NCBI GenBank assembly: GCA_945482615.1
Contig: CALYRG010000001.1
Location: 45,563 to 109,562, forward strand
Reading direction: 5' to 3'
DNA length: 64,000 bases
From: an uncultured Clostridia bacterium
GTDB lineage: Bacteria; Bacillota; Clostridia; Oscillospirales; Oscillospiraceae
How positions within the stretch are numbered: the stretch's first letter is position 1; each line of letters starts with the position of its first letter. Below, in pieces: positions 29,982-39,743 of this stretch. A program made the position numbers and the translations under genes. Below the pieces are notes generated by a model. It had not been told where the DNA came from. It saw only the letters and a program-made list of their open reading frames with translations, and searched no databases.

Positions 29982-31421
29982 TCAAAGCTCCTGATTTTTC
30001 ATCATGGCGTGCAGTCTGGATTCCGGGATTTTCGAAAACGGTTCCTGAGCTGCCCGGCAAACACGTTCTACCGCTTCCTGTGCATCCCGAACGACCTGCT
30101 TTTCGTCCACCGAAAGAACCTTAAAATCTTCCACAAGCACTCTCCCGTCTACCATTACCAGCTCCACCTCGCTGCCCTTTGCAGAGTATACCAGATTGGG
30201 GACAACGTTGCGCACCGGCTGCATAATGACCGGGGAAAGACACGGCTGAGTCATATCGATCATCAGCAGATCCGCTTTCTTCCCGGGTTCGATGGATCCG
30301 ATTTCACTGCCGAGGCCAATCGCCCGCGCAGCCTCGATGGTTGCCATCCGCAAAACCTTTCCTGCCGGGAAAACGGCGGGGTTTTTCGCCTTGCACTTGT
30401 TCAGTATTGCGGTGAACTTCATTTCGTTGAACATGTTGTTGCAGTTATTTCCGGGAGCCTGGTCGGAGCCCAGAGCCAGCCTGTCGCTGACCTCCAGGAA
30501 TTCCGCCGCAGGCGGGACAATCCCATCGATGATTGCAATGCTTCCGCTGCACAGAATCATTCCCGCACCTCTGGAAGCAAGCAGCTGGGTTTCCTCCCGC
30601 GTAGCCTCTGTTAAGTGAACCGCCAGAAGCCGGGAGTTGAGGTAGCCGATTTCATCCAGGAAGGGAATGGAGCGCTTTCCATACCGTTTGAGCATCTGGT
30701 TGATCTCTCTGTCTCCCTGAGAAACATGCATATGGATGCCGGTATCCAGCCGCAGCGCAGCAGCCTGTATCTCCATAAGCAGTTCCTTGCTGCACATATC
30801 CGGTCCCTGTGGTCCAAGCATACAGGTGATTCTTCCGTTTTCACGCCCGTGCCACCGCTGGATCAGATCCAGATTCCGGCAGTATTTTTTGTTTCCCTGG
30901 GCAGGATCAAATTCATACAGTTCCCCCACCGCCGTCTTGTTTTTCTCGGGCAGCTCGCTGATGAGTTCCGCGACGCGCGCCCGGGTTCCCACCCGAACAT
31001 GATTTTGAACGATCTGCGTCATAGGCGTGTCGAAATCGCAGAACGTTGTCGTACCGGCCTTAAGTGCTTCCACAATATTCATCAGAGAGCCCTTGCAGAC
31101 TGCGTCCGTATCCTTTCGCAGCTCCTGCTCAAAGGGCCACAGTCCATGCTGCATCCAGTTGTTCAGGTCCTGGGACACTCCCCGGACAAGGGCATCTCCG
31201 GTGTGGATGTGTGCGTCGATCAGGCCTGGCATCACCACTTTCCCCGAAGCGTTGATAACTCTGTGGGCCGACCACTCCGAAAGGACTTGCTCTGTAGTCC
31301 CCACCGCACTGATCCGACTCCCGGTTACAGCGACCGCTCCGTCTTCCACAATGCCCACACCTTTGCCCTGCATGGTTATCACAATACCATGAATAAACAA
31401 TACATCCGCGTTCGTTTTCAT
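29982..31421 (-). CDS. Amidohydrolase family aminohydrolase (TRZ/ATZ/SsnA/MtaD-like)
   Basis: VINASGKVVMPGLIDAHIHTGDALVRGVSQDLNNWM...IVEALKAGTTTFCDFDTPM...HMHVSQGDREI...LALGSDQAPGNN...LLMIDMTQPCLSPV. Confidence 0.85.
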   Translation of the reverse strand: MKTNADVLFIHGIVITMQGKGVGIVEDGAVAVTGSRISAVGTTEQVLSEWSAHRVINASGKVVMPGLIDAHIHTGDALVRGVSQDLNNWMQHGLWPFEQELRKDTDAVCKGSLMNIVEALKAGTTTFCDFDTPMTQIVQNHVRVGTRARVAELISELPEKNKTAVGELYEFDPAQGNKKYCRNLDLIQRWHGRENGRITCMLGPQGPDMCSKELLMEIQAAALRLDTGIHMHVSQGDREINQMLKRYGKRSIPFLDEIGYLNSRLLAVHLTEATREETQLLASRGAGMILCSGSIAIIDGIVPPAAEFLEVSDRLALGSDQAPGNNCNNMFNEMKFTAILNKCKAKNPAVFPAGKVLRMATIEAARAIGLGSEIGSIEPGKKADLLMIDMTQPCLSPVIMQPVRNVVPNLVYSAKGSEVELVMVDGRVLVEDFKVLSVDEKQVVRDAQEAVERVCRAAQEPFSKIPESRLHAMMKNQEL

Positions 31422-31442
31422 ATCGTTCCTCCCCATGGATTT

Positions 31443-32708
31443 TCAGTCAGCCCAATTGGAAGCGGCAAGCAGGGCGTTGGTCAGCACCTGCGTGCCAAGA
31501 ACCATATCCTCCCGGGTAGTAAACTCCTCCGGACAGTGGCTCAACCCGTCGTTGGAGCTTCGCAGAAACAGCATGCCCATGGGCATAATTCTGGACATGT
31601 TCATAGAATCATGGGCAGGAAAGCTGATCATCCGGTCTTTTTCAACCCCGGTACCGGCCGCCGCTTCTTCAAGAAGCTGAATAAGTTCCGGCGCGCAATG
31701 CGCAGGTTTGAGATTGCATGTCGAGTTTACCGTCCAGGTCAGGCCGCGCTTTTCACACTCACGCTGTGTTACTTCCATCAGGTCCGTATAAAGAGCCTCC
31801 CACTTTTCATCGTCGGCTTCCCGGAAATCCACGGAAATCGTGACGCTGTCTGCAATAATGTTATGCTCACAGGGCGAGACGGAGATGTATCCGACAGTGC
31901 CTCTGGTATCCGGGCCGCAGCGCCTTGCCAGACTCTCCACAGCGGTAATGACGGCCGCTGCGGCAGCCAGAGCATCGTGCCGGTCAGCCATGGCCATGCC
32001 TCCGGCGTGGGCTGCCTTACCAAGAAAGGTAATGTAAAACTGCTTGATTCCCGCCACACAGCTTACAATCGAAAACGGTTTTTCTCTGTCCAGCAAATAG
32101 CGCCCCTGTTCAATATGCATTTCCAGGAACGCGCAGTACGCCTGAGGATCAATTTTACTCTCAGCCAACCGGGAGGGATCCACGCCCATTCCATATTCCC
32201 GCATGGCATCGCTGAGAAGCTGACCGCTTTGGCGGTGCCGAAGGTGAAATGCATAGTCATCCGGGAGCATACCGCACATAGCCTTGCTTCCAAAGGTTCC
32301 TCCCAGGAATTGACTGGCTTCCTCATTAATAAACGCGACCATTTCCAGCGGTCTTCTGTGTGGAAGTCCGGACTCCTTAATGGCAGTCAAAGCCTCCAGT
32401 GCGCCCATAACCCCGGCCAGCCCGTCGAAGCAGCCACCCTGGGGCACGGTATCAAAATGAGAGCCGCTTAAAACCGCGGGAGCCTGTGGCTCCGCCCCCT
32501 CCAGTCTGGCGAAAACATTTCCGACGGTGTCAATTCTTGCCGTCAATCCTGCCTCTTCAATCCAGCGGAGAAGGCACACCACTGCTTCCCGGTACGCCGG
32601 TTCCCAGGCAAAGCGGCTGACTCCCCCTCTGGGATCGCTTCCGATATGTCCCACTTCGTTCAAACGAGTCCAAAGGCGTTCCGGATTAATCTTAACACAT
32701 TCTTTCAT
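31443..32708 (-). CDS. M20 family amidase: N-carbamoyl-L-amino-acid hydrolase / allantoate amidohydrolase-like
   Basis: VGHIGSDPRGGVSRFAWEPAYREAVVCLLRWIEEAGLTARIDTVGNVFARLEG...AVLSGSHFDTVPQGGCFDGLAGVMGALEAL...FINEEASQFLGGTFGSKAMCG...EMHIEQGRYL. Confidence 0.9.
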   Translation of the reverse strand: MKECVKINPERLWTRLNEVGHIGSDPRGGVSRFAWEPAYREAVVCLLRWIEEAGLTARIDTVGNVFARLEGAEPQAPAVLSGSHFDTVPQGGCFDGLAGVMGALEALTAIKESGLPHRRPLEMVAFINEEASQFLGGTFGSKAMCGMLPDDYAFHLRHRQSGQLLSDAMREYGMGVDPSRLAESKIDPQAYCAFLEMHIEQGRYLLDREKPFSIVSCVAGIKQFYITFLGKAAHAGGMAMADRHDALAAAAAVITAVESLARRCGPDTRGTVGYISVSPCEHNIIADSVTISVDFREADDEKWEALYTDLMEVTQRECEKRGLTWTVNSTCNLKPAHCAPELIQLLEEAAAGTGVEKDRMISFPAHDSMNMSRIMPMGMLFLRSSNDGLSHCPEEFTTREDMVLGTQVLTNALLAASNWAD

Positions 32709-33155
32709 TTTTGTCTCCTTTACTTTGTAATAATGGTTGCGCACTGCCTCAAAAAAGAGTCAATGCTTCTGACGATAATGAACTCTTGGTACGGGAGCTT
32801 CACAGCCGGTTACTAATTTCATTACTTATACGTTTTAATTATAGTTTAATTCAGGGCCGCTTGTCAATATCCAAAACCTGCTTTTTTCAATTTTTTTGTG
32901 CGCAGATTAATCCTCTGCTTTCATCCCGTTCCCAGCTCCGTTGCACGAATTGGTACCAGAACCTCCGGCGCATAGCAGTCCAGGGCTTTCCGGTATAAGA
33001 AAAAGGTTATATCCTGCACAAGATGCCCCTTTTTCTATGCACATTGTGTGCAAAAGGGTACCGGCTTCGAGGAAATAAATTGTGAAGCATTGATTGTTGA
33101 CTTCCGACAAAAGTGGTGCTATTATTTTGTGCAAATCATACAAGGAGGGTTTTCT

Positions 33156-34550
33156 ATGGCTGACAACCGCATGAAGGATCTCACCCGGGGTGTCCCGATG
33201 AAGCTCCTGCTTTCGTTTATGCTTCCCATGCTGCTGGGGATGCTGTTCCAGCAGTTTTACAATATGGTCGATACGGTAGTGGTGGGGCAGGCCCTGGGGG
33301 TTGAGGCCCTGGCTGGCGTTGGCTCCACCGGCTCCATCAACTTCCTGGTGCTGGGCCTGTGCAACGGCCTGTGCGCAGGCTTTGCCATCCCTGTGGCCCA
33401 GAAATTCGGGCAGCGGGACTATCACGGCCTTCGCAAATTCGTTGGCAATATGCTCTGGCTCACTGCCATCTTTGCCGTAGTCATCACAGCCGTCACCACC
33501 GTCCTGTGCCGCCGGATCCTGATATGGATGAACACCCCGGCAGACACCTTTTCCTATGCCTACGACTATATTTTCCTGATCTTCCTGGGCATTCCCGCCA
33601 CCATGCTCTACAATCTGCTCTCCGGCATCATCCGCTCCCTGGGCGATTCCAGGACGCCGCTGTATTTTCTGATCTTTTCCAGCCTGCTCAATGTGGCCCT
33701 GGACGTGATCTTCATTCTGATGCTGCACATGGGGGTTGCCGGTGCCGGTATTGCAACCCTGCTCAGCCAGCTGGTATCCGGCATTCTGTGTTTGCTCTTC
33801 GCTCTGAAGCGGTTCCCTGTGCTCCGGCTGGATTCGGCAGACTTTCTCCCCGACCGGAGTGTGACCCTGCGGCTGCTGGCCATGGGTCTGCCCATGGGTA
33901 TGCAGTATTCCATCACCGCCGTGGGCAGCATTCTTCTTCAGACCTCTGTCAATTCCCTGGGCGCTGCCGCTATGGCCGCCGTCACCGCGGGCTCCAAGGT
34001 AAGCCTGTTTGCTGTGACCCCCTTTGATGCCATCGGCTCCACCGCCGCCACCTTCGCCGGACAGAACATCGGCGCAGGCAAGCCGGAGCGGGTCCGGGAG
34101 GGCGTCAAGGATGCCTCCATTCTGGGTATCGGCTACAGTATACTGGCCTTCCTTGTGCTGGGTCTGTTCGGCGGGAATCTTGCTGCCATTTTCCTGGACG
34201 CAGACAGCGCCGAGGCGATGCAGGTCATCCTGCCCATGAGCCGCCGGTTCCTGATGTGCAACGCCATCTTCTATGTGCCGCTGCTGTACGTCAACCTTCT
34301 TCGCTTCACCATCCAGGGCCTGGGCTACTCGGGTCTTGCCGTGGTTGCCGGGGTGTTTGAGATGATCGCCCGGGGCCTGTTCGGCCTGTGCCTGGTTCCC
34401 CTGCTGGGCTTCGAAGCTGTGTGCTTCGCCAACCCTGCCGCCTGGGTCCTGGCGGATATGTTCCTGTACCCCGCCTACGAGCGGTGCATGCGGCTCAAGG
34501 GCTGTCCCCGGCACAGCGGCATCGTGCTCCCTGTTCGCAAGCGGGCATAG
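33156..34550 (+). CDS. MATE family efflux transporter
   Basis: LLLSFMLPMLLGMLFQQFYNMVDTVVVGQALGVEALAGVGSTGSINFLVLGLCNGLCAGFAIPVAQKFGQRD; RBS AAGGAGGG before ATG 33156. Confidence 0.92.
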   Translation: MADNRMKDLTRGVPMKLLLSFMLPMLLGMLFQQFYNMVDTVVVGQALGVEALAGVGSTGSINFLVLGLCNGLCAGFAIPVAQKFGQRDYHGLRKFVGNMLWLTAIFAVVITAVTTVLCRRILIWMNTPADTFSYAYDYIFLIFLGIPATMLYNLLSGIIRSLGDSRTPLYFLIFSSLLNVALDVIFILMLHMGVAGAGIATLLSQLVSGILCLLFALKRFPVLRLDSADFLPDRSVTLRLLAMGLPMGMQYSITAVGSILLQTSVNSLGAAAMAAVTAGSKVSLFAVTPFDAIGSTAATFAGQNIGAGKPERVREGVKDASILGIGYSILAFLVLGLFGGNLAAIFLDADSAEAMQVILPMSRRFLMCNAIFYVPLLYVNLLRFTIQGLGYSGLAVVAGVFEMIARGLFGLCLVPLLGFEAVCFANPAAWVLADMFLYPAYERCMRLKGCPRHSGIVLPVRKRA

Positions 34551-34613
34551 GTAGAAAATCCGGCGGCACTTCGGATATAAATTGTATAGTATTACCAAGT
34601 TTTGACTGAATCT

Positions 34614-34666
34614 AACCCTGATTTTGCAATTTCGGGCCCATTCGCCCCTGTAAAATCAGGGTTTTT
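34614..34666 (+). terminator. Intrinsic terminator
   Basis: AACCCTGATTTT / AAAATCAGGGTT followed by TTTT. Confidence 0.8.
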
Positions 34667-34758
34667 GCAGATTCATCCCGGATAAAATGCAATTTTGCAC
34701 TTGCGTTCATTCAAATTCTGCTGTATAATTACCTTATTATTCACAAGGAGGCAGCGCT

Positions 34759-36708
34759 ATGGCACTATTCAAGAAAACTCAAACCGCTCCGGAGCCAACG
34801 GATCTGGAATCCGTCATGAAAAAATATGACCAGGAATCCAACGTCCGGGTCTGGGAGGGAAAACCCCGGCTTGCCATCAACTGTGCGCTGGCTCTTTTTT
34901 CTCTGTTCTGCATCTACGTCACCCTGTTTGCCAGCTGGCTGGATGAGCTGCAGCTGACCACCTTTGTAGCCTTCATCGTGTTCATTGGCTTTCTGGTCTT
35001 CCCCGCCCACAAGGGTGTGCAGAAGGTCAACTACCTGCCCTGGTACGATATTGTGATCATGCTCCTGGGCACCGGCGCTTTTCTGTACTTCGCCTTTAAC
35101 GCCGTGGACATCATCCAGCAGGGCAGCCGCTTCGACACCTACCAGATCATCATCGGCATTGTGGGCATCCTGGCGGTGGCAGAGCTGTGCCGCCGGAGCG
35201 TTGGTCTTCCCATCCTCATTGTGGCAGCGTGCTTCCTGGTCTACGGTCTGATCTGGGGCCTTTCCAACCCCTCCTTCTGGGGTCGGCTGAACTACACTGT
35301 CCGGTACCTATTCTACAGCAAGGAAGGCCTGTTCTCCACGCCCATCAGCGTGTGCTCCAAGTTCATCGTGGTGTTCATCATCTTCGGCGCCTTCCTGGAG
35401 CGCACCGGCATTGCTGACTTCTTCATCAACATCTCCAACGCCGCCGTGGGCGGTATGTCCGGCGGCCCGGCCAAGGTGGCCGTTGTGGTCAGCGCCATGG
35501 AGGGCATGGTCTCCGGCTCCTCCGTGGCCAATACCGTTGGCTCCGGCTCCGTCACCATCCCCCTGATGAAGAAAACCGGCTACAAGCCGGAGTTCGCCGC
35601 TGCAGCCGAGGCCTCCGCCTCCACCGGCGGCCAGATCATGCCCCCCATCATGGGCGCTGCTGCCTTCCTGATGGCGGACTATGTCCAGCTGCCCTACAGC
35701 ACCATCGTGGTCAAGGCCATCCTTCCCGCTGTGCTGTACTTTGCCGGTATTTTCATCGCCGTCCACCTGGAGGCCAAGAAGCTGGGCCTGCGGGGTCTTC
35801 GCAAGGATGAGCTGCCCAAGTTCCTTCCCCTGCTGAAGCAATCCTATCTTCTGCTGCCCCTGATCCTGCTGATCTATCTTGTGAGCAGCAACACCAGAAG
35901 CATCCAGTACGCCGCGGCCACCGCTATCCTCGCCGCCATCTTCGTGTCCATCTTCAACAAAGACCATCGGCCCACCCCCAAGCGCCTGCTGGAGGCCCTT
36001 GCCGCCGGCGGACAGGGCACCATCACCGTGGCCGCTGCCTGTGCCATTGCCGGTATCATTGCCGGTACCATCACCATGACCGGTCTTGCCAACATGATGA
36101 TCAACGGCATCGTAGCTCTGGCCGGCAGTCAGACCTTTATCGCGCTGTTTTTGACCATGCTGTGCTGCATCGTGCTGGGCATGGGCGTCCCCACCACAGC
36201 CAATTACTGCATCATGGCCGCCACCTGCGCCCCCATTCTGATCCGTATGGGTGTGCCCGCAGTTGCCGCTCACTTCTTTGTGTTCTACTTTGGCATCGTG
36301 GCCGACCTGACGCCTCCTGTTGCCCTGGCTGCCTACGCAGGTGCCGCCATTGCCCAGGGCAACCCCATGAAAACGGCTCTCACCTCCACCAAGCTGGCCG
36401 TCGCTGCCTTCATCGTCCCCTATGTGTTTGCCCTGAATCCGGCCATGCTTCTCGTTGACACCACTGCCTTTGAGGTCATCCTCATCTCCATCACCTCCAT
36501 CATCGGCATCTTCGGTGTGTCCGCCGCCCTGGAGGGCTACATCATGACCACTGTGCCGGTTCCCATGCGGATTGCTTCGGCGGTGGGCGGTCTGCTGCTG
36601 ATTTTCCCCGGTGTGGCCACCGATGCCCTGGGCCTTACCCTGGTAGCCCTGGTGCTGGTTCAGCAGCTGTATATCCGGAAAAAGACCGCTGTGGCCCAGC
36701 CTATGTAA
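34759..36708 (+). CDS. TRAP transporter fused permease (4TM+12TM)
   Basis: 649 aa; FIVVFIIFGAFLERTGIADFFINISNAAVGGMSGGPAKVAVVVSAMEGMVSGSSVANTVGSGSVTIPLMKKTGYKPEFAAAAEASASTGGQIMPPIMGAAAFLMADY. Confidence 0.93.
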   Translation: MALFKKTQTAPEPTDLESVMKKYDQESNVRVWEGKPRLAINCALALFSLFCIYVTLFASWLDELQLTTFVAFIVFIGFLVFPAHKGVQKVNYLPWYDIVIMLLGTGAFLYFAFNAVDIIQQGSRFDTYQIIIGIVGILAVAELCRRSVGLPILIVAACFLVYGLIWGLSNPSFWGRLNYTVRYLFYSKEGLFSTPISVCSKFIVVFIIFGAFLERTGIADFFINISNAAVGGMSGGPAKVAVVVSAMEGMVSGSSVANTVGSGSVTIPLMKKTGYKPEFAAAAEASASTGGQIMPPIMGAAAFLMADYVQLPYSTIVVKAILPAVLYFAGIFIAVHLEAKKLGLRGLRKDELPKFLPLLKQSYLLLPLILLIYLVSSNTRSIQYAAATAILAAIFVSIFNKDHRPTPKRLLEALAAGGQGTITVAAACAIAGIIAGTITMTGLANMMINGIVALAGSQTFIALFLTMLCCIVLGMGVPTTANYCIMAATCAPILIRMGVPAVAAHFFVFYFGIVADLTPPVALAAYAGAAIAQGNPMKTALTSTKLAVAAFIVPYVFALNPAMLLVDTTAFEVILISITSIIGIFGVSAALEGYIMTTVPVPMRIASAVGGLLLIFPGVATDALGLTLVALVLVQQLYIRKKTAVAQPM

Positions 36709-36750
36709 TAATCTCCAAAAAACGCTTCTCTTTTTCGACAACGTCATAGA

Positions 36751-36784
36751 AAATCGCCGTCCGGTCTTGCACCGGCGGCGATTT
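36751..36784. terminator. Terminator-like hairpin
   Basis: AAATCGCCG(T)CCGGT ... ACCGG(C)GGCGATTT. Confidence 0.6.
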
Positions 36785-36836
36785 CCATTTATACTGACGG
36801 TGGACGGAAGTCCACACTATTTTGGAGGAGTGTACT

Positions 36837-38369
36837 ATGGCAGAATTTGTGAAACTTCGCCCCGAGGAGCTGAAGGCTCTGCGGGAGCAGAACCCCAGCA
36901 TGATGAGCTACAATGTGGAATTCGCTGAGGTGACAGGCGGCACCTTCTGGAAGGCCTACACCCCCGGCCAGGTAGCGGGCACCGAGCCCTTTGAGGTAGA
37001 CATGAGCGGCGGTCTCACAGCTGCCTACAAGGATCTGATGCAGATCTATCCCCCCATCGACCTGTATGAGCCCAAACTGAGAAAGCTTGCCAAGGAATTT
37101 GGCCCCCTGTGGGTTCGGGTGTCCGGCACCTGGGCCACCAAGACCTACTACGATCTGGACGACGCCATGGGCGGCAAAGTGCCCGAGGGGTACCTGAACA
37201 CCCTGACCCGGAAGCAGTGGATCGGCGTTCTGGACTTTGTAAAGGACGTAGGCGCCAAGCTGATGGTTTCCGTGTCCGGCTGCCCCGGGGTGTACGGCAC
37301 CAATGAGCCTCCCATCCCCGCCTGGACCCCCAGAGAGGCAGAGAAGCTCTTCAAATTCAGCGCCGACTACGGCGTGCCCATCAGCGGCTCCGAGTTCATC
37401 AACGAGCCCAACATGCTGGAGCAGACCGGCTTCCCCCATGGCTACACCGCCGCCGACCACGCCCGGGATCAGAAGATCTTCCAGCAGTGGCTGAAGGAAA
37501 ACTACCCCGACTGCATCTACATCGGCCCCGGCTCCGTGGGTGATGCCACCATCGGCAAGGCCACCGGCAAGACCTCCGGCGGCGTGGAGCAGCTCACCGG
37601 CAACAACGCCAAAACCCCGGAGCTCATGGGCGACGATCCCGCCCATCTGGATGTCTTCAGCTACCACTACTACAACGGCGTGTCCGAGCGTCTGGGCGGG
37701 GTTATGCCCTCTGCTCACTGGCTGCCGGAGGAGGCCAATTCCGAGGACTATCTGGCTGTGGCCGGCAACTGCGCCCGGATCTACAGCCCCCTGCGGGATC
37801 GCTTCTGTCCCGGCGGCGAGATGTGGGTCACCGAGTCCGGCGATGCCGGCGGCGGCGGCGATACCTGGGCCTCCACCTATCTGGACGTGCTGCGGACCCT
37901 GAACGAGGCCGGCGACTTCTCCACCGTCACCAGAGGCATCATCTTCCACAACACCCTGGCCGCCTCCGACTACGCCTACCTGGATCGTGTCACCCACGCC
38001 CCCCGGCCCAACTACTTTGCCGTGCTGCTGTGGATTCGGCTCATGGGCTCCACCGTCTATGAAACCGGCGAGGCCACCCGTATGGGCGCCCATGTCTATG
38101 CCCACTCCCGCAAGGACGGCAAGGACGGCGTGGTATATCTCGTGATCAACAACTCTGAGACCGAGACCACCACCGTTGAGCTGCCCAAGGCCGCCACAGT
38201 CTACGCCCTCCAGGGCAAGGACGGCAACAAGCGCTCCACCGTCATGACCCTCAACGGCCGTGACCTGGTGATGGGTGACGGATGGGAGCTGCCGGATCTT
38301 TCCGGTGCGGAGGTTCCCGCAGGAAAGCTGGAGGTCGCTCCTCTGGGCTGCACCTTCATCGTTCTGTAA
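36837..38369 (+). CDS. Glycoside hydrolase, GH79-like (heparanase/beta-glucuronidase clan GH-A)
   Basis: SMMSYNVEFAEVTGGTFWKAY...LWVRVSGTWATKTYYDLDD...LTRKQWIGVLDFVKDVGAKLMVSVS...ISGSEFINEPNMLEQ (acid/base NEP), MWVTESGDAGGGG (candidate nucleophile), beta-sandwich-like C-terminus. Confidence 0.6.
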   Translation: MAEFVKLRPEELKALREQNPSMMSYNVEFAEVTGGTFWKAYTPGQVAGTEPFEVDMSGGLTAAYKDLMQIYPPIDLYEPKLRKLAKEFGPLWVRVSGTWATKTYYDLDDAMGGKVPEGYLNTLTRKQWIGVLDFVKDVGAKLMVSVSGCPGVYGTNEPPIPAWTPREAEKLFKFSADYGVPISGSEFINEPNMLEQTGFPHGYTAADHARDQKIFQQWLKENYPDCIYIGPGSVGDATIGKATGKTSGGVEQLTGNNAKTPELMGDDPAHLDVFSYHYYNGVSERLGGVMPSAHWLPEEANSEDYLAVAGNCARIYSPLRDRFCPGGEMWVTESGDAGGGGDTWASTYLDVLRTLNEAGDFSTVTRGIIFHNTLAASDYAYLDRVTHAPRPNYFAVLLWIRLMGSTVYETGEATRMGAHVYAHSRKDGKDGVVYLVINNSETETTTVELPKAATVYALQGKDGNKRSTVMTLNGRDLVMGDGWELPDLSGAEVPAGKLEVAPLGCTFIVL

Positions 38370-38498
38370 TTTGCATCGCCTCGCCTCCTTCTCCGGAAGG
38401 AGGCGATACCGGTCTACAATCGTTTACATTTTCGTTATTTACTTTTCCCCGGGGGAATGGTATAATTGCACCGTTATTTCCCAAAAGGGGGCGTTTGA

Positions 38499-39662
38499 TT
38501 GCACCGTTATTTTGAAGAACTGAAGGATTTCCGGAAAAAGGGAGATCTGTTTCTGCTGGTTATCATCCTGATTGTTTCGGCGGTGGGCCTGGTCGCCATT
38601 ACCAGCGCCACCTCTGCCGCGAAATTCGAGGGCAACTTCCGCTATATTGCCATTCAGTCTGTTTCCATTGGACTGGGCGTTCTGATGTTTGCCCTGGTTT
38701 CCTCTGTTGATCTGGAATTTCTTTCCGAGCACCGGATGCTGATGGTGGGCTTTAACATGCTGCTTCTGCTGATGCTGATTCCCTTCGGTACTGACAACGG
38801 CTCCGGCAACCGAAGCTGGATTCACTTTCCCGGCTTCCCGGTGAACATTCAGCCCGCCGAAATCTGCAAAATCACCTATATCGTCATTATGGCCTCGGTG
38901 ATGTCCGAGCATCAGAACAATGTATCCAGCATTGTGTCCGTGATGCACATGGTGCTCCACCTGGGGCTTCTGGTGGGATTGAATCTGGTGCTGTCCTCGG
39001 ACATGGGCGTGTCCCTGATCTTCGTGTTCATCTTCATCGGCATGGCCTTTGCCGGCGGCGTCAGCATCTGGTGGTTCGTGGCAGCCCTGTCCGGCATTGC
39101 TGTGGCCTTCCCCATCCTGTGGCAGTTCCTGGGCCAGTACCAGCGAAACCGAATCCTGATTCTGTTTGACGATTCCATCGACCCGATGGGCATCAACGAG
39201 CGTTACCACGCCAAGATCAACCTTCAGTCCATCACCGGCGGCGGTCTCACCGGCCAGGGTCTGTTCAACGGCAACCGTACCCAGGGCGGCGCCCTGTTTG
39301 CCCAGCATACGGACTATATCTTCTCCTCCATGGGCGAGGAAGTCGGCTTCCTGGGCTGCGTGGTCATTATGCTCCTGGAGTTTGCCATCATCGCCCGGTG
39401 CGTCTATGTGGGCGTGCGGTGCCAGGACTATATGCGCCGGTTGGTGTGCTACGGTGCTGCCTCTGCCCTGATGTTCCAGGTCATGATCAACGTGGGTATG
39501 TGCATCGGCGTTATGCCCGTTATCGGTCTGACGCTGCCTCTGATCAGCTACGGCGGTTCCTCCGTGGTTACGATTTTCGCCATGCTGGGGCTTGTCTCCG
39601 GTGCCTATGCCCGACCCAGCAGCCTCAGTCATGAACGATATGTCCAGCCCTACCGTGGCTGA
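38499..39662 (+). CDS. FtsW/RodA/SpoVE family peptidoglycan polymerase
   Basis: VVSSTDLEF-like SSVDLEFLSEHRM, GSGNRSWIHFPGFPVNIQPAEICKITYIVIMA, NLQSITGGGLTGQGLFNG...HTDYIFSSMGEEVGFLGC, GLTLPLISYGGSSVVTIFAMLGLV; TTG start. Confidence 0.9.
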   Translation: MHRYFEELKDFRKKGDLFLLVIILIVSAVGLVAITSATSAAKFEGNFRYIAIQSVSIGLGVLMFALVSSVDLEFLSEHRMLMVGFNMLLLLMLIPFGTDNGSGNRSWIHFPGFPVNIQPAEICKITYIVIMASVMSEHQNNVSSIVSVMHMVLHLGLLVGLNLVLSSDMGVSLIFVFIFIGMAFAGGVSIWWFVAALSGIAVAFPILWQFLGQYQRNRILILFDDSIDPMGINERYHAKINLQSITGGGLTGQGLFNGNRTQGGALFAQHTDYIFSSMGEEVGFLGCVVIMLLEFAIIARCVYVGVRCQDYMRRLVCYGAASALMFQVMINVGMCIGVMPVIGLTLPLISYGGSSVVTIFAMLGLVSGAYARPSSLSHERYVQPYRG

Positions 39663-39743
39663 GTGAATATTAAAGAAAAATAAAAGACTTCCCGGCACAT
39701 TCTGTGGTATAATGTCCCCAGAATGCGCCGGGAGGTCTTGTTT

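Noticed and set aside
24624-32708. Standard gut uric-acid/purine degradation cluster
   Set aside because: Aminohydrolase, cyclic amidase and M20 genes are reminiscent, but ygeW/ygeX/ygfK and xanthine dehydrogenase-type genes are absent here.
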